64,000 nucleotides of DNA from Parvularcula sp. (GCA_002704915.1 PAIP01000064.1:1-64000); one strand, 5' to 3'. Counted from the stretch's first letter, positions 52,155 to 61,344 are shown. Translations and numbers: made by a program. The notes: a model not told the origin generated them from the sequence alone.

Positions 52155-53477
52155 CTATTCTTCGCGCATGGAGCGCGCCAGCGAATCCGTCAACGGCTTC
52201 AGGAAATAGCTTATGGCCGGGCGCGAGCCGGTCCGAATAAACGCTTCAACCGGCATGCCCGGCACCAAGGGCGCATTTCCCAACACCTTGTTCAATTCGT
52301 CCCCTTCCGGAATATCCACAAGAACGAGGTAATAGGAAATGCCAGCGTTTTCATCAACAAAACTGTCCGCGGAAACCGTTCTGACGACGCCGGTGGTTTC
52401 CGGCGTTGAGCGCGCGCCAAAGGCGGAAAAACGCACAAGCGTTTCCTGTCCGGTTTGAATCTTGTCCACGTCTTTCGGCGCGATTCGCGCCGCCACTTGC
52501 AGACGGTCGCCGACAGGCACGATTTCCATCACCGGCTCGCCCGGCGCGATCACGGCGTCTTCCGTATGCACCGACAGGCCAAGGACGCGGCCCGCATGGG
52601 GCGCGCGAATCTCCGTGCGCCTCAGCTCTTCTTTCGCCGTCACGCGCCGTTCCTCAAGCTCGGCAATGGAAACCTCGACATCGCGCAACTCGGTGATCGC
52701 CTCCTCGCGGATAGCCTCCTGCAGCCGTTCTATTTCAAGTTCCGCTTCGGCGATGATGCTGGAGGCTTCCGCGACGCGCGCGCGCAAGGAGCCTCTTTCG
52801 CCAGCGAGCCGCCGCGATTCCCTTTCCAGCGCGCGCACGCGCGTTTTCGGCGCAAAGCCCTGATCATGGAGGTCGCGGACGCCGGCGAGTTCGTCTTCAA
52901 TGAGCCGGCGCTGATCTCGCAAGGAATCGATTTGCGCATTCAGCCCGACAATACGCTCATTTTGCTGCACCACGCGCTCACGCAGCAATTCTATCTGGGT
53001 CTTGCGCGTCGTTCTGCGCGCCTCAAACAATTGCGCTTGTCCCTGAAGTTTATCGGCGAAGGCTCCGCTGTTTAACACTTCCGTCACGCCGCGCGGCGCC
53101 GGAAGGTTTTCGGTTTTGTCGCGTTCGGCCTCGAGCCGGGCGCGGCGCGCATAAAGTTCAGTAAGCTGGCCGTCAATCAGCGCCAGATTGGCCGATTGCA
53201 CGGTGTCATCAAGCCTGACCAGGATGTCGCCAATGGCGACTTCAGACCCCTCGCGCACAAGTATCTCGTCGACAACGCCGCCTTCGAGATGCTGTACGGC
53301 TTTCCGGTTCGATTCAACAACGACCTGTCCGGGCGCGATAACGGCGCCATTGATCGGCGCGACAATGGACCAGATCAAGATTCCGCCAAAGATGGCGAAT
53401 ACCGTCAAAAATCCCAGCCGCATAAAAAACCGGGAATCGGCTGGCTTGTCTCGGTTATCCAATATCGTGTCATTCAT
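52155..53477 (-). CDS. Type I secretion membrane-fusion protein (HlyD/PrtE family)
   Basis: A 440-residue periplasmic adaptor that links the inner-membrane ABC exporter to a TolC-type channel. It has a short cytoplasmic N-terminus, one membrane helix (RLGFLTVFAIFGGILIWSIVAPI), the lipoyl half-motifs NGAVIAPGQVVVESNRKAVQHLEGGVVDEILVREGSEVAIGDILVRLDDT, long coiled-coil arms (about 110-275), and the beta-barrel region IRAPHAGRVLGLSVHTEDAVIAPGEPVMEIVP typical of HlyD/PrtE. Its ATG at 53477 overlaps the stop of the ABC ATPase gene. No tolC homologue lies in the window, so the outer-membrane partner is encoded elsewhere. Confidence 0.94.
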   Translation of the reverse strand: MNDTILDNRDKPADSRFFMRLGFLTVFAIFGGILIWSIVAPINGAVIAPGQVVVESNRKAVQHLEGGVVDEILVREGSEVAIGDILVRLDDTVQSANLALIDGQLTELYARRARLEAERDKTENLPAPRGVTEVLNSGAFADKLQGQAQLFEARRTTRKTQIELLRERVVQQNERIVGLNAQIDSLRDQRRLIEDELAGVRDLHDQGFAPKTRVRALERESRRLAGERGSLRARVAEASSIIAEAELEIERLQEAIREEAITELRDVEVSIAELEERRVTAKEELRRTEIRAPHAGRVLGLSVHTEDAVIAPGEPVMEIVPVGDRLQVAARIAPKDVDKIQTGQETLVRFSAFGARSTPETTGVVRTVSADSFVDENAGISYYLVLVDIPEGDELNKVLGNAPLVPGMPVEAFIRTGSRPAISYFLKPLTDSLARSMREE

Positions 53478-55203
53478 TGCCGGAGGCTTGTTTCTGGACT
53501 GCGCGGATATCCGTATTAAACGGCGCAACCTGTTTTGGCGCGATTTTTTTCAGGATTTCATCACGCGGCCCCATGGCGCGCACTTCGCCCTCCACCAGCA
53601 ACAGCAATTTGTCGACAAAAGCGATCGCGGAAGGGCGATGGGCGACGATGATGATCGTCGCGCCGCGCGCCTTCGCGCCCTGCATCGCCTTCACGAGCGC
53701 GGCCTCGCCTTCGGAATCGAGATTGGCGTTCGGCTCGTCGAGCACAATCAGCTTCGGATCGCCGTAAAGCGCCCGCGCCAGCCCCAGCCTTTGACGCTGG
53801 CCAGCGGAAAGCTGGCGGCCTCCGTCGCCGATCCGCGTTTCATAGCCGTCTGCGAGGCCCAGTATCATCTCATGCGCGCCCGCCGCCTTGGCGGCGGCGA
53901 CGATGGCTTCGTCATCGGCCTTTTCATGGAATCGCGCGATATTTTCCGCCGCCGTGCCGTCAAAAAGTTCGACTTCCTGAGGCAAGAAACCAATGAATGC
54001 GCCAAGAGCCGTCTGGTCCCAATGGGCGATATTGCCTTCATCAAGCCTGATCTCGCCTGAAATGGCGGGCTCAACACCGACAATCGCGCGCGCCAGCGTG
54101 GACTTGCCGGCGGCGCTCGGTCCGATCACGCCAAGCGCCTCGCCCGCTGCAAGATTGAACGTAACGCCTTTCAGCACCGGCTTTTGAACGGAGCCGGGCT
54201 TGCAAAAGAGCTTTTCGACGCTGAGCGCGCCTTCGGGCGCAGGAAGCTCGGTGCGCTGCACCTTCTCTTTCACGATGTCCATAAACCCTTGCAGCCGTTT
54301 GAAGGCGACGCCGGTCAGCGCAAACTGGCGCCAATGGCTCGTGACAACCTCAACCGGCGCGAGCGCGCGGCCGGCGATAATCGAGGCGGCGATCATCACG
54401 CCGGGGGTCACCGCGCCCTGAATGGCCAAAAGCGCGCCAGTGCCGAGGATCGCGGATTGCAGGAACAGCCTGATGGCTTTCGTCGCGGCGGTCAGTCCGC
54501 CGATCGTGTCTGTAGCCTGCAACGCATTATCGCTCGCAGAGGAGCTTTGCGCGCGCCAGCGATTTCTGAGGCGCTCGCGCATGCCCATCGCATCCGCCGC
54601 CGCCGCGTTGCGAATCGAGGCGAATGCGATCTGGTCCGCGCCCGCAGCCTTCACAGACGCCGACGCATTCGCCTCTCGGGAGGCGCGTTCATTGATGAAA
54701 GCCAAAGCGAGCAAGATGAGGAGGCCAATGGTCGCCACGATGCCCAGAAGCCAGTGCATGAGAAAAACAAGCAATAGGAAAAACGGCGTGAACGGCGCGT
54801 CGAATATCGCGGTCAAGGCGGGGCTCGCCACGAATTGGCGGATTTGACGCAGATCTTTTATCGGTTGTTCAGCAGATCGCACGCCGGCGCGTCCGGCGTC
54901 CATGGAAATATCGAACGCCGCATCCTGAAGCTTGTCCTCAAAAGCCTCGCCCGCGCGCGATAAGAGAGCACTGCGCGCAAAATCAAGAATGGCCATGCCC
55001 GCAAACAGCCCAAATGTCAGAAAGGTGAGCACAGCCAGCGTTTCATATGAGCGGCTCGAGATGACCCGGTCATAAATCTGAAGCATGTAGAGCGGGCCAG
55101 TCAGCATCAGAAGGTTAACGAAAAAGCTTAACCCTGCGGCCGACAGGAGCAGCCGTTTGGCCGCTTCGCGCGCTTCCATGATCTTTGTTTCGGCTTTTTT
55201 CAT
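53470..55203 (-). CDS. Type I secretion ABC transporter (PrtD/RsaD family)
   Basis: A 577-residue fused permease-ATPase of the protease/S-layer exporter family. The membrane half starts AAKRLLLSAAGLSFFVNLLMLTGPLYMLQIYDRVISSRSYETL, a hallmark of PrtD-type exporters, and lacks the C39-like domain of HlyB. The ATPase half has Walker A GVIGPSAAGKSTLARA, signature LSAGQRQRLGLARAL and Walker B LIVLDEPNANLD. A GGCGGAA site precedes the ATG at 55203; the frame is also open 11 codons upstream. It is expected to export the RTX proteins encoded just upstream, and possibly the one at 33754. Confidence 0.94.
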   Translation of the reverse strand: MKKAETKIMEAREAAKRLLLSAAGLSFFVNLLMLTGPLYMLQIYDRVISSRSYETLAVLTFLTFGLFAGMAILDFARSALLSRAGEAFEDKLQDAAFDISMDAGRAGVRSAEQPIKDLRQIRQFVASPALTAIFDAPFTPFFLLLVFLMHWLLGIVATIGLLILLALAFINERASREANASASVKAAGADQIAFASIRNAAAADAMGMRERLRNRWRAQSSSASDNALQATDTIGGLTAATKAIRLFLQSAILGTGALLAIQGAVTPGVMIAASIIAGRALAPVEVVTSHWRQFALTGVAFKRLQGFMDIVKEKVQRTELPAPEGALSVEKLFCKPGSVQKPVLKGVTFNLAAGEALGVIGPSAAGKSTLARAIVGVEPAISGEIRLDEGNIAHWDQTALGAFIGFLPQEVELFDGTAAENIARFHEKADDEAIVAAAKAAGAHEMILGLADGYETRIGDGGRQLSAGQRQRLGLARALYGDPKLIVLDEPNANLDSEGEAALVKAMQGAKARGATIIIVAHRPSAIAFVDKLLLLVEGEVRAMGPRDEILKKIAPKQVAPFNTDIRAVQKQASGNE

Positions 55204-55323
55204 CTGATTTCCGCCGACCATGCCGGGTTGCCACATAATTTGACGGCGGCCCCGCTCAATTCAGGACCGCCTTCTTTCGTCATCAGGCAAATTCTAGACC
55301 AATGGGCTGACAACAGCAAAACC

Positions 55324-55337
55324 GGCTGAAATCAGCC
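55324..55337 (-). terminator. Weak hairpin after the second RTX gene
   Basis: GGCTG-ATTT-CAGCC read on the minus strand makes a short 5-bp stem followed by GGTTTTGC. It lies about 17 bases after the RTX stop codon and before the exporter ATPase. It could partly reduce read-through from the abundant RTX message into the exporter genes, a common layout. Weak evidence. Confidence 0.35.
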
Positions 55338-55353
55338 CTCTTGGGCCGCTTCG

Positions 55354-56330
55354 CTAGAAAGCGAAATCATCCTGGTGGAGCTGGGCCACTGTGACATTGT
55401 CTATGGTTATAGAGTTTCCGCCGCCGAGGTCGATGACCGCGTCGCCGGCGACATTGGATGTGGCGGCGAGGACGTCATTAAAGTCGTCAAAGACGCCGTT
55501 GAAGGACGAAAGATCGATGACATCGCCCAATCCGGCGCCCGCCTCAAAGCCGTTGATCACATCGTCGCCTTCCCCGGCGTTGAAGACGAACAGATCATCC
55601 CCGGCGTTGCCGGCCAGCGTGTCGTCGCCATCGCCGCCGATCAGCGTGTCGTCGCCGGTGCCGCCGAACAACAGATCGTCGTCATTGCCGCCGTCCATCA
55701 GGTCGTCGTCGCCCCCGCCGCGCAAGGTGTCGTCGAGATTGCCGCCGCTCAGCGTGTCATTGCCGGAGCCGCCGGTCACCGAGTCCGAGCCGGCGCCGCC
55801 CAGCACCAGATCCACGCCGCCGCCGCCTATGACCGTATCGTCGCCATTGCCGCCGTCTACAAGATCGTTGCCGACGCCGCCGGTCACAAGGTCATGCCCG
55901 ATTCCGCCATTGACGATGTCATCACCGCCGCCGCCGCGCAGGGAATCAAGGCCGCCATCGCCATTCAGCGTGTCGTCACCGGCGCCCCCGGCCAGCGAGT
56001 CCTCGTCATTGCCGCCCGACATCAGGTCATTGTCATTCTGCCCGCGCAGCGTGTCTTCCAGATTGCCGCCGTCCAGCGTGTCGTTGCCGTTATTGCCGAT
56101 AAGCGAGTCATTGCCTGCACCGCCGGTAACGATGTCGTCGCCGTCGCCGCCGATCACATAGTCGTCGCCGCTCTCGCCATCGAGCGTGTCCGCCCCCTCG
56201 GCGCCGGTCAGATAATCATCGCCCGCGCCGCCGAGCACACTGTCATCGCCTGTCCCGGCGAAAACAGTGTCGTGACCGCCGCCTGCATTGACGACGTCGT
56301 TATCCCATTGAGAGCGAATTTCATCATTGC
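55354..56330 (-). repeat. Shared RTX C-terminal module, copy 2
   Basis: The 3' part of the second RTX gene, from 'NDEIRSQWDNDVVNAGGGHDTVFAG' to the end. It is closest by eye to copy 4, including the identical run SGGNDEDSLAGGAGDDTLNG. Confidence 0.85.
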
Positions 56331-57489
56331 CTATGCCGCCATTAATGGTGTCATTGCCCTCATCACCATATATGGTGTCATGACCGCCGCCGCCGTCGAC
56401 ATCGTCGCCGCCGCGGGAGCCATAGATGCCGTCATGGCCGGACCCGCCGGTCATAACATCGCCCTCGACGGAACCGTCCACATCAGCCTCCGTCATCGCG
56501 TAGATAGTGTCATTGCCGTCGCCGCCCGAGAGGGTGTCCGAGTTGAAGCCGCCTTGAATAAAGTCGTCTCCCCGTCCGCCAATCAGATTATCGTAACCGT
56601 TCTCACCATTGATCGTGTCATTGCCAAGCGAGTTGCTGAACAGATCGTCGCCACGAATGGTGTCGTTGCCGGAACCGCCATTGATCAGGTCATCGCCGTC
56701 ATTGCCGGACAGATCATTTGCAGCCGTGCTGCCGGTGATGGTGTCGTCGCCGCCAGTTCCTTTCAGGTTTTCGAAATTGACCATCGTCTCGGTGCCGGCG
56801 CCCTTGACGGCGGTGCCCGCCTGCAAATCGAACTCGGCGCCATCCTCGGTGGAACTGCTCCAATCGATGGTGTCAACGCCAGCGCCGCCATCGAAAGAAT
56901 CGTATGCGATCTGACTATTGCTGATGATGTAGTCATCATCGTCACCGCCATCGAGCGTATCATTGCCGCCGCTGTCCATAAGAAGATCATTGCCGGCGCC
57001 GCCAAGAAGGCTGTCATTGCCGAGCTCGCCATCGAGGCTGTCATCGCCGTCGCCGCCGAGAAGCGTATCATGGCCGCCGCCGCCAAGAAGCGTATCGGAG
57101 CCCCCAAGGCCTTTCAGCGTATCGGCAAAGTTGCTGCCGGTGACTTCGTCATCGCTCGAATCCAGCATTTCCTCGTAGAAGGGAATGGAATTGCCGCTGG
57201 CGCCGCCATTGGTCATGTCGACCAGGCTGCCATTAGGAATGCCGGTAATCGTGATATCAGTCGAATTGTCGTTATCGAGGTCGATGGTTCCGCCTGTCAC
57301 GGTTCCGCCTGTGACGGTTGCGCCGCTATAAGTGAAGCCGGAGCCGCTTAGAATGATGTCATGGCCATTGTCTGACAGCCATGAATAGCCCGTTGAGCTC
57401 ATCAGGCCGTCTTGGCTGTCGAAATCCACATCAGTGACCAACTGCATGTTGAAGCCCTGATTGGAGTTTGAAATATCGAAAATCGTCAT
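55354..57489 (-). CDS. RTX calcium-binding protein with short unknown N-terminal domain
   Basis: A 711-residue secreted protein made mostly of RTX nonapeptides. Residues 1-110 (MTIFDISNSNQGFNMQLVTD...) form a beta-rich domain I do not recognise. Two blocks of GGxGxDxLx repeats follow, separated by a short non-repeat strip around residues 215-250 (AYDSFDGGAGVDTIDWSSS...). The last 326 residues are the module shared with the other RTX proteins and end ...TVAQLHQDDFAF, a type I export end. A GGGGAGAG site precedes the ATG at 57489, which rules out the frame's earlier start. It directly precedes the exporter genes, as rsaA precedes rsaD, making it the best candidate for the main exported protein. 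Confidence 0.9.
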   Translation of the reverse strand: MTIFDISNSNQGFNMQLVTDVDFDSQDGLMSSTGYSWLSDNGHDIILSGSGFTYSGATVTGGTVTGGTIDLDNDNSTDITITGIPNGSLVDMTNGGASGNSIPFYEEMLDSSDDEVTGSNFADTLKGLGGSDTLLGGGGHDTLLGGDGDDSLDGELGNDSLLGGAGNDLLMDSGGNDTLDGGDDDDYIISNSQIAYDSFDGGAGVDTIDWSSSTEDGAEFDLQAGTAVKGAGTETMVNFENLKGTGGDDTITGSTAANDLSGNDGDDLINGGSGNDTIRGDDLFSNSLGNDTINGENGYDNLIGGRGDDFIQGGFNSDTLSGGDGNDTIYAMTEADVDGSVEGDVMTGGSGHDGIYGSRGGDDVDGGGGHDTIYGDEGNDTINGGIGNDEIRSQWDNDVVNAGGGHDTVFAGTGDDSVLGGAGDDYLTGAEGADTLDGESGDDYVIGGDGDDIVTGGAGNDSLIGNNGNDTLDGGNLEDTLRGQNDNDLMSGGNDEDSLAGGAGDDTLNGDGGLDSLRGGGGDDIVNGGIGHDLVTGGVGNDLVDGGNGDDTVIGGGGVDLVLGGAGSDSVTGGSGNDTLSGGNLDDTLRGGGDDDLMDGGNDDDLLFGGTGDDTLIGGDGDDTLAGNAGDDLFVFNAGEGDDVINGFEAGAGLGDVIDLSSFNGVFDDFNDVLAATSNVAGDAVIDLGGGNSITIDNVTVAQLHQDDFAF

Positions 57490-57724
57490 AGGTCTCTCCC
57501 CATTGGTCTTTTCCTGACAGACACCGACGGGGAGGATCCCCGCCAGCCGCAATTCCCATCAACAGCGTTTTGCAACATTCCTGCCTGCTGACAGTTCAGA
57601 CACCCCACTAAACAATTTGGTAAATCGGGCCTAAATGGGGCCGGTGAATGTTAAGCATGCGGCGAAGCGGCTCTGCTGTGACCGCGATCACATAAGCTGT
57701 TTTATATTCCTGAGGCTCCGCCAT
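57490..57724. promoter_or_regulatory. Upstream region of the second RTX gene
   Basis: A 235-base spacer between the HlyC-like gene and the RTX gene, both on the minus strand. It is long enough for a separate promoter. An AT-richer stretch lies around 57604-57640 (CACTAAACAATTTGGTAAATC). I see no clear consensus boxes or strong terminator. Confidence 0.35.
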
Positions 57725-58222
57725 TTAAGCCTGCTTCTCAATATGGCTCTCGACAAGATCGGTGATGCCGACCCGAAGAGGCCGCACGCGTCCGTTCTTG
57801 TAAAAGCGTTTCGCATAGGCCGCTTTGCGGCCAACAAGATGGTGACGAATTTCCCGCAAGTTGAATCTGTTCACCGCATTCGTGTCTGCGGCCCAGGCGT
57901 TTATCACCATGCATTCGCCGTTGACGCAGTCAACGGAATTGAAATCAGCACTTCCTTCGAGCCACGCCTTGGCCATCCCCTCATCCACAAAAGCCCAACC
58001 CACAAAACCGACAATGTTCTTTCCGTCGCTCGTGAAAAAATAATGCTTCCGATTAATCTGTCCCACCAGCGTTCGCGACCAGAAGCCGAATTTCAGATCC
58101 TTGAAATTCGGCTTGGTCATCAGATAGCTGACCGCGCGTCCCAACGCGGCGTAAGCATTGTCGTCCTTAAACGCCCGAAAGGCTTTGGTTTCAACGTCAG
58201 GCATTATCTGTGAAGTTGACAA
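57725..58222 (-). CDS. HlyC-like toxin-activating acyltransferase homologue
   Basis: A 165-residue protein that fits the RTX toxin lysine-acyltransferase family in outline: ALGRAVSYLM, LVGQINRKHYFFTSDGKNIVGFVGWAFVDEGMAKAWL, then VDCVNGECMVINAWAADTN and NLREIRHHL. HlyC uses a His in 'SPLHRxW' and an Asp in 'W.(V/I)D.(I/V)AP'; here my alignment has Lys (NFKD) and Asn (VINAWAAD) at these spots. The start is a TTG at 58222 with a perfect AGGAGG five bases upstream. HlyC enzymes acylate RTX toxins in the cytoplasm before export. It sits between two RTX genes and before the exporter, the classic position. Confidence 0.65.
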   Translation of the reverse strand: MSTSQIMPDVETKAFRAFKDDNAYAALGRAVSYLMTKPNFKDLKFGFWSRTLVGQINRKHYFFTSDGKNIVGFVGWAFVDEGMAKAWLEGSADFNSVDCVNGECMVINAWAADTNAVNRFNLREIRHHLVGRKAAYAKRFYKNGRVRPLRVGITDLVESHIEKQA

Positions 58223-58315
58223 GCCCACCTCCTGTCAAGGCGCGCAATATCCGCCATTGCGGCTTAACCATGATTAGAGCACTCCAATCAGGCTAAAGCA
58301 ATTCAAGGCGCTCGC

Positions 58316-59295
58316 CTAAAAGATGAAATCATCCTCATGGAGATCGGCCCGGCTTACGCCGCCGAGGGTGAGAGAAGCGCCGCCGCCAAGGTCGATCACC
58401 GTTCCGACACCGATATCCGACGCCGCCGCCAGAATGTCTGCAAAGCTGTCGAACACGCCGTCGAAGGAGGAGAGGTCAATGACGTCCAGTGTCGCGCCGC
58501 CCGCCTGAAACCCGTTGATTACATCATCGCCCTCTCCGGCGTTGAAGACAAAGAGGTCGTCTCCGGCGTTGCCCGCCAGCGTGTCGTTGTCCGCGCCGCC
58601 GAAGATCGTGTCGTCGCCGGTCCCGCCATAGATGAGATCATCGCCATTTCCACCGATGAGAAAGTCGTTTTCGTCCTGACCGCGCAAGGTGTCGCCGAGA
58701 TTGCCGCCATCGAGCGTGTCGTCCCCGCCGCCGCCTGTCAGCGAGTCCGCGCCGGCCCCGCCGAGCACCGTATCTGAGCCGCCGCCGCCGATCACGGTGT
58801 CAGCGCCGTCCCCGCCATCCACACGGTCGTTCCCCGCGCCGCCACTCGCATAATCATGCCCCACGCCGCCCAGCACGGTGTCCGCGCCGCCGGACCCGAA
58901 CAGCCGGTCGGACCCGTTATCGCCATTCAGGGAATCGAGACCATTGCCCCCGGCGAGATAGTCGTCATCGCCGCCGCCATGCATCTGATCATTGTTGTTC
59001 TGCCCCCGCAGGGTATCCTGCAAATTGCCGCCCCAGAGAGTGTCGTTTCCATTGTTGCCCACGAGGCTGTCGCGGCCCGCCCCGCCTGTCAGTTCATCGT
59101 CGCCGCCGCCGCCGATCACGGTGTCGTCGCCATTGCCGCCCGCAAGCGCGTCCGTCCCGGCGCCCCCGGTCACATAGTCGTCTCCCGGCCCGCCATCCGC
59201 AATGTCGTCGCCAAACCCGGCATAGACGGTGTCATTTCCGCCCTGGGCGTTGATGACATCGTTTCCGACTTCCCCACGCAATTCGTCTGCGCCCG
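58316..59295 (-). repeat. Shared RTX C-terminal module, copy 3
   Basis: The 3' part of the lysozyme-RTX gene, from 'ADELRGEVGNDVINAQGGNDTVYAG' to the end. It is the most divergent copy by eye, but it has the same unit order and the common FVFNAGEGDDVINGF segment. Confidence 0.8.
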
Positions 59296-60601
59296 CGCCG
59301 CCATTGATGGTGTCATTGTCGCCGCCTCCGGCGATATAGTCATCGCCATATCCGCCGATCAGCAGATCGTCGCCGCTCTCCCCGTCGATGAGATCGTGCC
59401 CGTCTGACCCTGCTGGCGTTCCGGCGCCGTCCCCATAAATCGTGTCATCGCCCGCGCCGCCGTAAAGATAGTCCGCGCCGCCAAGACCGCGGATGAGATC
59501 GTTTCCGCCATAGCCAAGGATCAGATTCACCGTATCGGCGTTGGTCGCGCCGCCTGAAACGCCCTCCCCGGCCATGCTTTTCGCGGTCATGGTTTCACTG
59601 ACGCCGGCATCGTCCGCTTGCACATATCCGATCACTGGCGCTGAAGACGCGCCAAGTGGTTCAAGAACGTAATAGTCGAGCAGCGCCTGAAGCTCCGGCG
59701 CAATGGCGTCTTCAAAATTATCGAGCCCGTCGCGGTCTTCGATGCGCGTCAGAATGCGGTTCCCGAGACGGTCATTCTCGTTGAACAACGCATCAAGCGC
59801 GAAAGCGAACTCGTCAATATGAAGCGCAGGATTGTCTTTCGCCGCCTGCGAGACAAGCCCAAGCAGGTCGGCCTCTTCAGCGCGGCGGTTCTGCAATCCG
59901 TTGTGGTTGTAATGATTATGATTGTAGCGGATTTCGTACCAGAGTTGCGGCCGGTCGTCATTGGCGATGGCGTTCTGCACTCCGGGCCCGATAAGGCTTG
60001 GCGCATTATAATAGACAGACAACAACGCAGCCCGCTCAACGGAATAAGGGAGCACGCCCTCTTCCGCCAAACGATAGTCGAGGCCGTCCTCATAGCCCCA
60101 ACTGCCGCCCGGTCCTTCAATATGCACGAGGTTGAGATCGCCCTTGATCATCACGTCGAGCATGCGCGTTGCTTGGGCATCGTTGAGCGACAGACTTTGG
60201 ACCGCTGCGCGCTGGGCGGCGTTGCCGACCGCGCCCGGCGCGCCGTTGAGGCTTGTATCCGCGAGATTGATGATATCGGCGTTGGCAAGCGTCCGCGTCC
60301 CGCCATCGATAAAAACCGGCGCGCCGTTTTTCCAGTCGAGAATGAGGTCGAGCCCGTCGCCTTGCTGCCCCGTCAGCGAATTGCTGTAGGCATGCAGGAT
60401 CACCTGCTCGACAATCGACGCGCTGAAGGCGGCGAGATTGAAACCGTAACCGAACGTCGGATTGCCGTCGCCGCCGCCATTGTGAATGCGCTCAAAGCCC
60501 GAGCCATTGTAGAGCCAGGGATTTTCGCGTTGCTTGATCATGTCATAAAGCAGCGCGAAATAGGCGTTTTCAGAAAGAAGGTTGAGATTTGAAAGCGCCA
60601 T
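58316..60601 (-). CDS. RTX protein with T4/GH24 lysozyme-like N-terminal domain
   Basis: A 761-residue protein. The first 350 residues look like a phage-type lysozyme: GFERIHNGGGDGNPTFGYGFNL has Glu37, Asp45 and Thr49 in the E-D-T order of T4 lysozyme followed by TFGYGFN, and ALLSVYYNAPSLIGPGVQNAI, LWYEIRYNHN and GLQNRRAEEADL match the later lysozyme helices. From about residue 365 RTX repeats follow. The last 326 residues are the shared module, ending ...SRADLHEDDFIF. If exported by the nearby type I system it would be a murein hydrolase acting outside the cell. AGGATTAGG precedes the ATG at 60601, 5 bases after the upstream lipoprotein gene ends. Confidence 0.85.
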   Translation of the reverse strand: MALSNLNLLSENAYFALLYDMIKQRENPWLYNGSGFERIHNGGGDGNPTFGYGFNLAAFSASIVEQVILHAYSNSLTGQQGDGLDLILDWKNGAPVFIDGGTRTLANADIINLADTSLNGAPGAVGNAAQRAAVQSLSLNDAQATRMLDVMIKGDLNLVHIEGPGGSWGYEDGLDYRLAEEGVLPYSVERAALLSVYYNAPSLIGPGVQNAIANDDRPQLWYEIRYNHNHYNHNGLQNRRAEEADLLGLVSQAAKDNPALHIDEFAFALDALFNENDRLGNRILTRIEDRDGLDNFEDAIAPELQALLDYYVLEPLGASSAPVIGYVQADDAGVSETMTAKSMAGEGVSGGATNADTVNLILGYGGNDLIRGLGGADYLYGGAGDDTIYGDGAGTPAGSDGHDLIDGESGDDLLIGGYGDDYIAGGGDNDTINGGAGADELRGEVGNDVINAQGGNDTVYAGFGDDIADGGPGDDYVTGGAGTDALAGGNGDDTVIGGGGDDELTGGAGRDSLVGNNGNDTLWGGNLQDTLRGQNNNDQMHGGGDDDYLAGGNGLDSLNGDNGSDRLFGSGGADTVLGGVGHDYASGGAGNDRVDGGDGADTVIGGGGSDTVLGGAGADSLTGGGGDDTLDGGNLGDTLRGQDENDFLIGGNGDDLIYGGTGDDTIFGGADNDTLAGNAGDDLFVFNAGEGDDVINGFQAGGATLDVIDLSSFDGVFDSFADILAAASDIGVGTVIDLGGGASLTLGGVSRADLHEDDFIF

Positions 60602-60606
60602 TGAAC

Positions 60607-61344
60607 CTAATCCTCGCCGCCACTCGGCGCCAGCACGCATTCAATATAGGGATAATAGTCTCTTGGGCCGTGCGGCGCCGTGCGGCCGTCTTTTGCGCGC
60701 CAATCGATCACGAAAAGCTCGCCTGAGGGATCGATATCCGGCAAGGGCTTCACCAGGGTCAGGCGCTTCTCATCGGCATCCATAATTTCCACGCTGGAAT
60801 AAGTCAGCTTTGTGTGGAGATTATCAATCGCCGGCGACTCTTTCGTATTGGCGCCCGCATGACCGAAATCGAGGCGGAGAAAGTCGCCGCCGCCATCGCC
60901 GGCCCATAACGTCACGATCCGGTTCCCCGCCAGCATGCCGGTGCGGCGCTCCATGTTTCTGACGACACCGTCATTGAAATAGTCGAGCTCGGCCGTTTCG
61001 ACGTTTTCTTCGGTTCTCGTCCACTGAATGAAACCGGCGTTGTCATTCAGCGCCTCAGCAATGGTCCCGCAACGCGCCGCTTCGCCTGCCCACTTAATGT
61101 CGTCATGAATAGCGGTGACTGGCTGTTCCGGCGCGGATGCGCTCCCGGACTTCGGCATGGCGGTAGCCGAAGCGGGAAGGTCTTCCGCCTCTCTGGGTTG
61201 TTCGCTCGCCTCAGGCCGTTCCGACGCAGCTTCATTGGGCTCTGAAGTTTCACGTTCGCATGCCGCCGCAGAAAGCAGCGCCGCAAGACCCAAGGCCAGC
61301 CCCGCCCACCTAAAGCAGCTCACATTTTCGCCCATACTCGCCAT
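60607..61344 (-). CDS. Lipoprotein of unknown function, coupled to the lysozyme-RTX gene
   Basis: A 245-residue lipoprotein. The N-terminus has a hydrophobic signal (FRWAGLALGLAALLSAAAC) ending in Cys at a lipobox-like AAAC. An acidic, Ser/Glu/Pro-rich linker of about 50 residues follows (ERETSEPNEAASERPE), and then a globular domain beginning DDIKWAGEAARCGTIAEAL, with VTLWAGDGGGDFLRLDFG and ELFVIDWRAKDGRTAP. I recognise no family. The gene ends 5 bases before the lysozyme-RTX start. A surface or periplasmic inhibitor or immunity role toward that enzyme is possible but only inferred. Start could also be the ATG at 61335. Confidence 0.75.
   Translation of the reverse strand: MASMGENVSCFRWAGLALGLAALLSAAACERETSEPNEAASERPEASEQPREAEDLPASATAMPKSGSASAPEQPVTAIHDDIKWAGEAARCGTIAEALNDNAGFIQWTRTEENVETAELDYFNDGVVRNMERRTGMLAGNRIVTLWAGDGGGDFLRLDFGHAGANTKESPAIDNLHTKLTYSSVEIMDADEKRLTLVKPLPDIDPSGELFVIDWRAKDGRTAPHGPRDYYPYIECVLAPSGGED

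Noticed and set aside
55354-56330. Dense short tandem repeats that might suggest a CRISPR array
   Set aside because: The repeats are about 27 bases, in frame, without unique spacers, and encode calcium-binding nonapeptides.
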